Assembly: GCA_963764365.1 (NCBI GenBank)
Contig: CAVXSI010000015.1
Span: forward strand, 280,071 to 344,070
Source: VRUE01 sp963764365
GTDB taxonomy: Bacteria; Actinomycetota; Thermoleophilia; Solirubrobacterales; 70-9
Direction of reading: 5' to 3'
DNA: 64,000 nucleotides
Below, piece after piece: positions 1 through 7,604 of the stretch (its first letter is position 1; each line of letters opens with the position of its first letter). The notes below the pieces were generated by a model. It saw only the letters and a list, made by a program, of their open reading frames with translations, had not been told where the DNA came from and made no database searches. A program made the translations under genes and the position numbers.

Positions 1-439
1 ATGAAAGACGGCCAGCCGACCGGCGCAGAAGGCGTAATCCGCGCCGAGGATATTCAGCGCGAGCTTCACGGCGAGGCGGGCGGCTCGATTCCCCGAACGC
101 CGCGTCAGGCTGCGCGCTGGCCCGCGATAAGTGGCCTGAGGAGGATGCCGCGCCGCCGGGATACACCGCAGGCGTTGCCGTTGTGCGGACGACCGGGAAC
201 TCGCGACGCGCCGCCGGGACGATCCGGCGGAAGCGTGGGAGCGTGTCGATGATGCGAAGGCGACGGCGAAGAAGCGTGAGAACGTGGCAAGCCTGTACAA
301 AGAAATTGCCGCCCGCGCGAAGAAGCTCGTAGCGAAGGAAGAAAAGCTGGATGCGCCGAGCGAAGCGCAACGCATCCAGGCGGAAATTGACGATGCCCGC
401 CAGGCACTCAACGCCGAGCGGGCGCGTCTGGGCATATGA
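1..439 (+). pseudogene. Hypothetical element protein, reading frame broken
   Basis: I do not recognise the family. A plausible protein appears only by joining three frames: the frame from the ATG at 1, a second from about 118 (residues LARDKWPEEDAAPPGY) and a third from about 185. The last part is a charged, probably coiled-coil stretch (ENVASLYKEIAARAKKL) ending in ERARLGI. Its stop (437-439) overlaps the ATG of the next gene (436), the usual signature of translational coupling, which argues that this end is genuinely coding. The 5' end may lie before the window. Single-base indels near 118 and 185 would restore one frame. Confidence 0.4.
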
Positions 440-921
440 CACTCGCGGAGCGCCAGAAGGTGACCGCGCGCCATGAGGGTTCACACGCGGTCGCGGACGA
501 GCGGCTTAGCGTCGGGCGCGTGATTCACGTCCGTATTCTCGGCACGACCACAGAGCCGGACGGCTCCCGCACCGGCGTTTGCCGCACTCGCCCCAACCCG
601 GCCGCGACCGCCGAGGCTAAAGCGATTGCTGCGCTGGCTGGTCCCGCCGCCGACCCTCGCCACGATCTCGACGCCTCCCGTACTGCGAGCACGGAAGTTG
701 TCCGCCAGTTCGCGGGCGGCGACGTGCCGCCGGGACTTGACGACGTGGCTTTGCGTCGCTATTGGCTGGCCGCCGTGGAGTTCGTCAGCGAAGAACTGGC
801 GACCATCGAAGCCGTCGCGGCGGCGCTACTGAACTCGCCAGTAGAGGCGACCGAGGAGTACGGAATTATCAGCCACGAACTTACGGGCGACGCTTTGCGC
901 GCCGTGTTGGAGGCGACTTGA
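436..921 (+). CDS. Small protein with HExxH motif (M41-peptidase-like)
   Basis: This is a 161-residue protein with HEGSHAV at residues 13-19. It matches the zinc-binding HEAGHAV helix of FtsH-type M41 peptidases, followed by a short beta-rich segment and a mostly helical remainder. No AAA domain or membrane segment is present, so it is at most an isolated peptidase-like domain of the kind found on phages and integrative elements. A third metal ligand was not identified. The start overlaps the preceding stop (ATGA at 436-439). It sits among small frameshifted element genes but is itself intact. The enzymatic call rests on one short motif; a non-catalytic protein is possible. Confidence 0.5.
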   Translation: MTLAERQKVTARHEGSHAVADERLSVGRVIHVRILGTTTEPDGSRTGVCRTRPNPAATAEAKAIAALAGPAADPRHDLDASRTASTEVVRQFAGGDVPPGLDDVALRRYWLAAVEFVSEELATIEAVAAALLNSPVEATEEYGIISHELTGDALRAVLEAT

Positions 922-922
922 G

Positions 923-1182
923 ATGTCTGCCGAGTCCGTATTTGTGAATCGTCTCTTCGCGCTATGGCGGATGCCGGGCGGCCATTGGGGATATGACCGC
1001 GATCGGTTCCGCGCCCTGCTCGCAGGTGCCGAGCCGCAGCGCATCGCCCGTGGGCGCGGCTGACTTGGCACGTCTGGCGCTGCTGGCACCTGCTGCGCGA
1101 GGCGAAGGCGCGGCTTGACGCAGGCGAGACGATAGGCGTGACCTTCGACAGCCCAGGCGTAGCCGGAAGGGCTGCGCCGTGA
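923..1182 (+). pseudogene. Small hypothetical element protein, single frameshift
   Basis: The ATG at 923 follows the upstream stop by one base. The first frame gives about 46 residues (MSAESVFVNRLFALWRMPGG...) and stops near 1063. Moving frame near 1055 continues into LTWHVWRCWHLLREAKARLD and ends at 1182, just before a perfect hairpin. The joined product would be about 86 residues and aromatic-rich. I do not recognise a family. The continuous codon-like second half and the hairpin directly after its stop support the joined reading. Confidence 0.35.
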
Positions 1183-1187
1183 CATGA

Positions 1188-1212
1188 AAAGAGCGCCCGA
1201 CCGGCGCTCTTT
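1188..1212. terminator. Perfect 10-bp hairpin, terminator-like
   Basis: AAAGAGCGCC (1188-1197) and GGCGCTCTTT (1203-1212) are exact reverse complements around a 5-base loop. On the minus strand the stem runs into TTTT; on the plus strand only three T are in the stem. It follows the 923-1182 gene and precedes the leader ORF and RepA-like gene. It could separate two transcription units or act as an attenuator. Confidence 0.55.
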
Positions 1213-1227
1213 CCGAGGAGATGCACT

Positions 1228-1266
1228 ATGAACAACACCAGTATACCAAGTGAGGCAAGCGGATGA
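1228..1266 (+). CDS. 12-codon leader ORF coupled to the RepA-like gene
   Basis: A strong ribosome-binding site (GAGGAG at 1215-1220) precedes an ATG at 1228 that opens a 12-residue ORF (MNNTSIPSEASG). Its TGA (1264-1266) overlaps the ATG of the ATPase at 1263. No equally good site lies directly upstream of the ATPase start. The arrangement therefore suggests that ribosomes reach the ATPase by terminating and reinitiating, which makes the peptide a translational-coupling device rather than a functional product. This is inferred from layout only. Confidence 0.4.
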   Translation: MNNTSIPSEASG

Positions 1267-2446
1267 CCGCCGACGGGCAGGACATCGACTTCGAGAAATC
1301 AGCCGCGCTCTACTTCGCCGGACTGTCCAGGCGCGAGAGGCGCAAAGCTTTTGAGCGGGTCAATACCAACGTGAAGTTGAAGCTATCGCCCGAGGAAGCG
1401 GAGAAGACCGACCTGCCCGAACCCGAACTCTTCCGCCCGGACCTGTCGAAGCCAGCACCCCCGCCCCGCTTCGCCATCGACGATACCTTCGAGTACGAAA
1501 CCGTAAACCTCATTGCGGGCGATGGCGGCAGCTCAAAGTCAACGCAAGCCAAGCGGATGGCGGTCGCGGCGGTCAACGGGGAGGATTGGATCGGCCGCAA
1601 GGTCAACGCCGAGCGCGTGATGTATCTCGATGAGGAGAATCCGAAGCGGGTACCGCATGCGCGGCTGCGCGCTCTGGGGCTGAAGGAGTGGGACAACCTC
1701 CACTACTACTCGCGGCAGGGCATCGTGCTGGGCGATAAGGAGGGATTGTGGGAGCGTTGGCTTGAGTACGAGCTTGAAACCTTCCGGCTCGGGCTTGTCT
1801 TTCTCGACGGCGCCCAGGCTTGCACGACGGTCGAAGTCAACGACAACGATTCTGTAGTCGCCCTCTACCGCGTCCTGCGCCGCCTCGCCTCCACCTATAA
1901 CTGCGCCATCATCCTGATACACCACGCCCGCAAGCCGCCGGTAGGCGCCAGCGATGACGCCGAGGGGATGTCCACGATGGGCGCCCGGCAATTCCACAAT
2001 CAGGCTGACCGGCACGTCAGCTTCAAGAAGGCCGGACCTTTGAAACCGAACCGACCAAAACCGGCGACACCACCCGCCGGGAGTTCATCATGACCGGCAA
2101 CAAGGACCGGATGGATGATGAGGGCGGCGCCGAGCTGGTCATCCTGACGAGCGGGCGGTCGAAGTCCAAGGCGCTGAACTGGATGCGGATTGAGTCCGGC
2201 GGTCCCGTTGCCAACCGGCGCGACGAGTTGGAGGTCGAGATTACCGAGTTCATCTGCGGGGAGGGCCGCACCGTCAGCACAGCGGAAATCGCGGGCGCCG
2301 TTGACGAGAAGGTCGAATCGCGGACCTTCCAACGCGCCCTGACCGCCGCGCATACCGGCAAGGCGCCGCGTGTCGAAAAGGAGAAGCGGGGGCACTACGC
2401 GCCGCGCGAGGTCAAGCCGCCGTCCGAGCTGGCGGGGGCGATGTAA
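1263..2446 (+). CDS. RepA/AAA_25-type replication ATPase, frame interrupted
   Basis: This is a RecA-fold ATPase of the plasmid RepA / AAA_25 group, expected to act as a replication helicase or primase-associated ATPase for the element. Visible are Walker A GDGGSSKST (about residues 86-94), an acidic YLDEEN strand (121-126), Walker B LVFLDGAQ (178-185) and LIHHARKP (218-225), which is typical of the family. The first frame runs 1263-2093. Around 2030 homologous sequence passes to another frame (TFETEPTKTGDTTRREFI) and continues through the segment with ATG 2090 to 2446, which carries the expected C-terminal winged-helix-like region (ELEVEITEFICGEGRTVSTA). A -1 shift near 2030 would make one protein of about 394 residues. 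No classic slippery heptamer is visible there, so mutation or sequencing error is likelier than recoding. Confidence 0.75.
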
Positions 2447-2719
2447 TGGTGCTTTCGCCGCCGGATCGTGGGGTTGTTCCGCCCGCCCGCCCCTATATAG
2501 GGTTGACGGGTGGCGGGTTCTCCGACCTTTCGCCCGCTTCCGCCACTTCACCCGTCAGCGTCCGCCGCCCCCTCCATGCGGTCCGCGTGGGCGCGGACCC
2601 GCACGGGAGCGGGGCTTACGGACCGGACAACCGGCTCCCGGCCGCCGAGAACCCGCCACGACCCGTCAAGTTCCCGCCATTTACCCCGTGGCGGGTCGCA
2701 TGGCGGGAAAGGGCGGCTG
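2447..2719. other. Intergenic stretch, no gene supported
   Basis: Open frames cross this GC-rich stretch in several directions, but none shows a recognisable domain, a good ribosome-binding site or continuity with its neighbours. I see no convincing gene, RNA or repeat. It may hold the promoter for the gene starting at 2720. Confidence 0.4.
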
Positions 2720-3438
2720 ATGACCCCCACAACCCCGCCCGACCTGCTGGCTGCCAGCCGCTCGCTGGGCGCCACGCGAGCATCTGCTCGACGGTCGCCC
2801 TGCCTTCGATGGCTTGGAGGTTTTCTCGATGCTCGCCGAGGCTGCCGAGCGGGTCGAAGATGCCGGGCTGCCAGAGCGCGGCTCTGACGCCGTCAGCGTC
2901 GCCGGACTGGCTCGCATTCTTCGCGGCGGCGACTTGGCGCCAGCGCGCAAGCGCCCTCACCAGCGCAAGGTTGAGCCAGCGCCTGTCGAGGCCGCCGAGC
3001 TAGAGCCTGCCGAGGTCGAGCCTGTCGAGTCCGAGCCTGCTCGAAGACAACCGCTTCGCCTACTCGGATTCGGACCTGCTGGGCGTCCTCACCACCGAGC
3101 CACAGCGCGCTACTGCAATAGCCCGCCGGTTGGGCGTCACAGATAGCGGCTCGGTGGTGCGGCGCTGCAAAGCAGTAGACGGCGCGGACGTGCTGCCGAC
3201 TCGCGCCGGACGCCCAACGATGGTCCGCCTCACTCCCGACGAACCGGACGATCCGGTCCCTACAGGGCATCGGCGCTGTATCGGCTGCGCCCGCATCCTG
3301 CCGCTGACCGCGGCGCACTTTCAGCCAAAGGCGCGCTGCGTCGCCGGGCTAACGCCGAACTGCCGCGAATGCCTCGCCGCCCAACGGCGCGAGAAGTATC
3401 GCCAGCGCACCAACCCCGACGCGCTAAAATCCTCTTAG
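2720..3438 (+). pseudogene. Element protein with C-terminal zinc-finger, frames broken
   Basis: The best reading starts at ATG 2720 (MTPTTPPDLLAASRSLG). It changes frame near 2775 (REHLLDGRPAFDGLEVF) and again near 3040 into EDNRFAYSDSDLLGVLTTEP. The last segment contains a winged-helix-like stretch (RATAIARRLGVTDSGSVVRR) and a four-cysteine cluster, CIGCARILP...CVAG...CREC. This resembles the treble-clef/recombination-endonuclease-VII type fingers of phage proteins. It ends eight bases upstream of the next gene. Function unknown; a DNA-binding or nuclease-associated role is plausible. The two frame changes may be sequencing indels. Confidence 0.45.
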
Positions 3439-3440
3439 TA

Positions 3441-3989
3441 ATGGCATCCCTACTTGACCATCTAGATACCGTCCACGGCGGCGGCCGCGATTTCCTCGCG
3501 GAGCAAATCGTCGCGGGGATGGAGAACCGTCAGATTGCCGACGCCATCGCGGCGAAGTTCGGCATCGACCCGCCGACCGTTCGCTCTGTCTCCCATTGGC
3601 GCAACCACGACCGCAAGCTGCTGGACGCCGTGGTGAAGCTGCGCGAGTCCGGCGCGTCCCCCGCCCGCGCTCACGCGACCGTCATCGCCGCGCTGGAAAA
3701 ACGCCTTGAGGACGCAGACGATTTGCCCACTGACGCGCTGCTGGAAATCGAGAAGGCCATCCGCCGCCAGTCCGGGCGCCCCGCCCCGGCCGCTGATTCC
3801 GAGGGCGGCGCAGTCATCCCTCGCGCTGCGATGGTCGCCTTCTATTGGAGACTTGCCGACGATGGCGTTTTCGACACCCTGCCCGACGATCCGACCGGCG
3901 AGGAAATCCTAGATGCGATTCCCGATGATCGTTGGCCGGAACTGGAGGAACTGATCCCGGTCTGGGACGGTTCCCGCGTGACCTTCTAA
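3441..3989 (+). CDS. Hypothetical element protein, possible HTH at N-terminus
   Basis: This is an intact 182-residue acidic protein. Residues around 25-50 (AGMENRQIADAIAAKFGI) look like a helix-turn-helix of the kind seen in small terminase subunits and element regulators. The middle is helical and charged, and the C-terminus is strongly acidic (DDRWPELEELIPVWDG). It follows the zinc-finger gene with almost no gap, so the two are likely co-transcribed. I cannot assign a family. The small-terminase comparison is a weak resemblance only. Confidence 0.45.
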   Translation: MASLLDHLDTVHGGGRDFLAEQIVAGMENRQIADAIAAKFGIDPPTVRSVSHWRNHDRKLLDAVVKLRESGASPARAHATVIAALEKRLEDADDLPTDALLEIEKAIRRQSGRPAPAADSEGGAVIPRAAMVAFYWRLADDGVFDTLPDDPTGEEILDAIPDDRWPELEELIPVWDGSRVTF

Positions 3990-4215
3990 ACCGCGCTTGC
4001 GGGACCCGCGCTCTGTTCGTAGCCCTAGAACCCCACGGCCCGAACGATCCCACGTCTTTCTCGACTTTTTCGGTCAAGAATGCCGAAATCCGGCCGAATC
4101 TCCCGGCCGCCTGAGCGCTTCCAGGGCGCGCTGATCCGCTTCCAGGGCAGTAGGACGCCAGGCAGTGCCTCGAACGCCCGCGAGACGGCCGCTCCGCAGC
4201 GCCTGTCAGGGCATG

Positions 4216-4240
4216 AAAAAGCCCGGCGCTATGGCCGGGC
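4216..4240 (-). terminator. Rho-independent terminator after the resolvase gene
   Basis: On the minus strand GCCCGGC (4240-4234) and GCCGGGC (4227-4221) form a 7-bp stem with a 6-base loop, followed by TTTTT (4220-4216). It lies about 30 bases beyond the resolvase stop at 4269 and is a textbook intrinsic terminator for that gene. Confidence 0.8.
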
Positions 4241-4268
4241 CGGGTACTGCCGGGATTGTGGGGTCGCG

Positions 4269-4918
4269 CTAGACGCGCTTCAAGATGGCCGTGTACCGAC
4301 GACGGCCGCCACTGGCTGCCGCCGCGTGGGGTCGGCACGCGCGTCCGCATTCAGTTTGTCGGCGATCTTCTGGAGGCTCCAGCCCGCCGAGCGCTGGCGC
4401 CTGATTCGCTGGTAGAGCGCATCGCTCTTGCCCAGCGGCGGGCGCCCGAGCCGGATGCCTTCGCTGCGCTTGACCGCAAGCCCTTCGCGGGTGCGCTCGC
4501 CGATCCGCTTGCGCTCGGCCTGCGCGAAGGCGGCGACGACGAACGCGGCCGCCTCGCCCATGCTGGTCGAAGTGTCGATGTCGAGGTCGAGCAGTCGCAG
4601 CGCCCAGCCCTGCTTGGCCGAGAGCTTGAGCAGGTCGGCGAAGTCCCCCACGTCGCGGCCGAGCCGGTCGAGCTTGGCGACGATCATCCCGTCCGCCTCG
4701 CCCCCGGCCAGCATCGCGAGCGCGCGCTGGATGCCCGGCCGCTTCAGGTTCTTCCCGCTCGCCACGTCTTCGATGACTTCGACCAGCGTCCAACCGCGCC
4801 GCTCCGCCTCAGCTTCAATCGCTCGGCGCTGAGCCTCCAGCCCCACGCCGTTGTCGCCCTGCTCATCGGTGCTGACGCGCAGGTAGCCGATGATCGTCTT
4901 CACGTTGGGGTTATGCAT
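4269..4918 (-). pseudogene. Small serine recombinase (resolvase/invertase), C-terminus frameshifted twice
   Basis: The N-terminal catalytic domain is complete: YLRVSTDEQ with Ser16, then VAKLDRLGRDVGDFADLL and the long helix with AFAQAERKRIGERTREGL. This is a small serine recombinase that would act as a resolvase or inverter. The DNA-binding tail is intact only across three frames. The first frame (to 4280) reaches LNADA, the second gives RVPTPRGGSQWRPSSV, and the third gives YTAILKRV and stops at 4269. Those are exactly the canonical pieces of the family's C-terminus, so two single-base indels near 4335 and 4290 split one gene. The ATG at 4918 has a strong AGGAGG site. The gene is followed by an intrinsic terminator. 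Confidence 0.85.
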
Positions 4919-4954
4919 CGTTCCTCCTAGCTTGGCTCATCAGCGCGGCGGGCG

Positions 4955-5268
4955 CTACCCGCTCGCGGACCCGGCCACGTCGCCGGGGTTTCGCCTATCG
5001 ATCCTTGGCGCGAAAACGAACCCGCGCTCGAAGGATAAAAAAAGGAAAGCGCAGAAGGCTTGCGGCTGGCATCGCTGACTGCGACCGCGAACGCTGCCGT
5101 CCTCATAGACGCGGACGATCTTGGCGCAGGGTCGCTTGCCCTGGTCGGCGTCCCACTTGCCACTTGGCGGCGGGAAGCAGGCGCGCGGCGACTGCCGGGT
5201 ACGGCGCTGGCGATCCCGGCGGCCAGGGCGAGGGCGACGATTGCGGCGGCGATGGCTGACTTGAACAT
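4955..5268 (-). pseudogene. Small secreted protein, single frameshift
   Basis: The ATG at 5268 has an AAGGA site six bases upstream and opens a clear signal peptide (MFKSAIAAAIVALALAAGIA, then SA). Near 5160 the natural sequence passes to another frame, giving KWDADQGKRPCAKIVRVYED and running to a stop at 4955. The segment ending in VYEDGS resembles secreted calcium-binding-like domains of actinobacteria, but I cannot name the family. It lies between the resolvase and the integrase, so it is probably cargo of the element. Confidence 0.45.
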
Positions 5269-5543
5269 GGAGATTCCTTTCGCTTGGGTTTGTGCTGTCC
5301 CCACCCTACCACGAAAATGACCGTTTTTGTGTATGGGATTCCGGCGCGCTACAGCATCCAAACCCTTTTGTCAAGCCAGAAATGGGAAAATGTCGGTCGA
5401 TGGGTTGTAGGGGCGGGGGCGTGTAATATGCGACTTCCAGGGTGGCCACGAACCCACAATCCAGCCCTGCCGGGGCGTGGGATTGTGAGCCTCTTGACGC
5501 TCCCAGGTTGATTACGTCGCGGGCGGTCCCTACCCTGTTCGCC
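5269..5543. promoter_or_regulatory. Integrase upstream region with an inverted repeat
   Basis: This 275-base stretch has lower GC than its surroundings (for example 5320-5440), as expected for the regulatory region of an integrase. CACAATCC (5455-5462) and GGATTGTG (5480-5487) form a perfect 8-bp inverted repeat with a 17-base centre, about 57 bases before the GTG start. It may be an operator or part of the phage attachment site. No gene is supported. Confidence 0.35.
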
Positions 5544-7220
5544 GTGAGCAAGCTGCGAGCCGCTGGCTACGTCCGCGTCTCTACTGCCCGCCAGGCGGCC
5601 GAGGGACTGTCGATGCCCGAGCAAACGGGCGCGATCCGCGACCTAGCCGACCGCGAAGGTTGGGAGCTGGTCGAGCTGTTCACGGATGCCGGAGTCAGCG
5701 GGCGCAAGGCCGACCGCCCCGAGCTAGGCCGGATGCTGGAATCGCTCGACTCTCTCGACCGCGTAGTCGTTACGTCGCTAGACCGGCTCGGCCGCAATGC
5801 CGCCGGGATGCTGGAGCTATTCGACCGGCTGCGCCGTGAGGGCGTGGAGCTGGTCGCCATCCGACAAAACATCGATACGTCAACCGCGATGGGGCGGCTG
5901 ATTCCAAACCTTATGGCGGTACTGGCGCAGTGGGAGGCCGAGCAATTGGGCGAGCGAGTCGCAGCCACGGCCGCCGAGCGAGCCAGCGAAGGGCGACATC
6001 ATGGCCGCGCCCCATTCGGCTACGAAAGCAAGGGCGGCGAGCTGGTCCCAGACGATGCACGCGCTCCCACGATCCGGCGCATCTTCGCGCTGGCGGCCGC
6101 CGGGACCTCGCAGCGCCAGATTGGCCGCATTCTCAACAGCGAGGGAATCAAGCCGCTGCGCGGCCGCCAATGGTCGCAGCCGAGCGTCGCCGCGCTGCTT
6201 CGCAATCCCACCTTTAAAGGTTTTCTGCCCTACAACGGCGACGTGATCCCGGGGACGCATAAACCGCTTGTGGACGTGGCGACGTGGGATCGGGTCGCGG
6301 CGCTGCGCGAGGCCGGTACGCGCTCGCGCAAGGGCGGACCCGGCCGCTCGCCCGCCGGTCGCCATCTGTTCACTCGCGGGCTGCTGCGCTGCGCGCACTG
6401 CGGGAGCGCGATGCTCCCACGGACCTACAAGGCGGAAGGGCGGGAATCCTACGTCTGCAAGGGTCGCTCGGACTTTGGGATCGACCATTGCCCGCAAGCG
6501 CCGCTACCGCGCGACAAAATCGACGTGGCCGCGCTCGACTACTTTCGCGAGGTCGGGCTAGACGTGGAGGCGATGCGGGCCGAGCTGGACGCCGCCGTCA
6601 AGAGCCGCCGGGAGCTGGTCGCCGCGCGGCTGCGCGAAGCTGAAACCGACGAGACTACGGCCGCCGACCGGCTCGCGCGGGTCCGGCGGGACTATCAGGA
6701 TGGCGAGCTGGAGGCCGCCGACTGGAAGTCGATGTCGGCCGAGCTAAGCGCCGAGCTGGAGGCCGCCCGCGCCGAGCTGCGCCAAGCCCAAGAGCGCGAC
6801 GCCGCGCTGGTCGAGGCGGAAGCCAACGCCGACGATCCCGAGGCCGAGGCGCTGGCGCGGCTGGAGTCGATCCGCCAGTCGGTCGCCGGGAAGATTGAGG
6901 ACGCCGAGGGCATCAACGCAGTGCGGGCGGCGCTGGTCGATATGTTCGACGCGTTCTACGTGCGCGTTCTCGCGGCCGCCGACCCGCTCGACCCGGCCGA
7001 CGCCCTGCCGGGCGAGCTGGATGCCGCCGAGCGGGTCCGGGCGCAGGCGCGCGAGGCGCTGCGTCGGGCCGGGTCAGAGGCATTCGAGGCGGCCGACTGG
7101 AGCATCATCCCGATGCCGCGCCCAGAGCTGGTCAGCGGCATTGACGACGCCTTTCAGCCGATCTTGCGCAGGCGTGGTCTAGGCGTACCTGACAAAGATA
7201 ACGACGGCTTGACCAGGTAG
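5544..7220 (+). CDS. Large serine integrase
   Basis: This 558-residue large serine recombinase integrates and excises the element by attP x attB recombination. GYVRVST supplies the nucleophile Ser13, with SLDRLGRNAAGMLELFDRL and the E-helix (NLMAVLAQWEAEQLGERV) following. Next comes the recombinase domain (GRAPFGY, SQRQIGRILNSEGI, SVAALLRNPTFKG), then the zinc ribbon (CAHC at 283-286 with CKGR and HC further on). A long coiled coil of about 150 residues (about 360-510) precedes the tail. I chose GTG 5544 because the conserved fold starts there. The final codons run into the 3' end of a truncated response regulator on the opposite strand, so the attachment junction lies inside or at the end of this gene. 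Confidence 0.92.
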   Translation: MSKLRAAGYVRVSTARQAAEGLSMPEQTGAIRDLADREGWELVELFTDAGVSGRKADRPELGRMLESLDSLDRVVVTSLDRLGRNAAGMLELFDRLRREGVELVAIRQNIDTSTAMGRLIPNLMAVLAQWEAEQLGERVAATAAERASEGRHHGRAPFGYESKGGELVPDDARAPTIRRIFALAAAGTSQRQIGRILNSEGIKPLRGRQWSQPSVAALLRNPTFKGFLPYNGDVIPGTHKPLVDVATWDRVAALREAGTRSRKGGPGRSPAGRHLFTRGLLRCAHCGSAMLPRTYKAEGRESYVCKGRSDFGIDHCPQAPLPRDKIDVAALDYFREVGLDVEAMRAELDAAVKSRRELVAARLREAETDETTAADRLARVRRDYQDGELEAADWKSMSAELSAELEAARAELRQAQERDAALVEAEANADDPEAEALARLESIRQSVAGKIEDAEGINAVRAALVDMFDAFYVRVLAAADPLDPADALPGELDAAERVRAQAREALRRAGSEAFEAADWSIIPMPRPELVSGIDDAFQPILRRRGLGVPDKDNDGLTR

Positions 7221-7555
7221 TCGTCGGCCCCGAACTCGAGCCCGCGGACGCGGTCGTCGTCGGCGCCGCGGCCGGTGAGGACGATCACCGGCAGCGCCGG
7301 GTCGAAGCGCGAGGCGATCCCGTCGGCCTCGCGGATCTCCTGCAGGACGTCGAGACCCGAGGCGTCCGGAAGGGTCAGGTCGAGCAGCATCAGGTCCGGC
7401 TGCTTGTAGCGGCAGAGCCGCAGCGCGTCGGAGGCGCTCGGCGCCGGCAGGACGCCGAAGCGGTCGGCCACCAGGTGGTCGCAGAGCAACTCCAGCGTCG
7501 TCGTGTCGTCCTCGCAGACGACGACGCTGGCGATCTCGCGGCGGTGCGGAAGCAT
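7154..7555 (-). pseudogene. Response-regulator receiver domain truncated at an integration junction
   Basis: This is a CheY-like receiver domain with acidic pocket EDD (15-17), phospho-acceptor Asp59 in LMLLDLTLP, switch Thr94 in VIVLTG and Lys116 in DDYLVKP. After KP the sequence should continue into the last helix (usually F-S/T-x-x-E-L). Instead it reads SLSLSGTPRPRLRKIG and stops, and this tail is antisense to the end of the serine integrase. Homology breaks at about 7195-7206. The simplest reading is that the element inserted into the regulator gene and its 3' part lies beyond the other end of the element, outside this window. Any output domain is therefore unknown. It is upstream of and co-directional with no other regulator gene. 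Confidence 0.75.
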
Positions 7556-7604
7556 GCCCTACCAAGGGCACAGCGACCGAAACTCTCCCCCCTCCCGGGC
7601 GCGA

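Noticed and set aside
2446..3003. A 185-residue ORF after the RepA-like gene
   Set aside because: Pro/Arg-rich with no domain; a better reading of 2720-3438 in other frames ends in a zinc-finger.
3814..4350. A 178-residue minus-strand ORF
   Set aside because: Only its first 25 codons are real, being the displaced C-terminus of the resolvase; the remainder is antisense to the upstream element gene.
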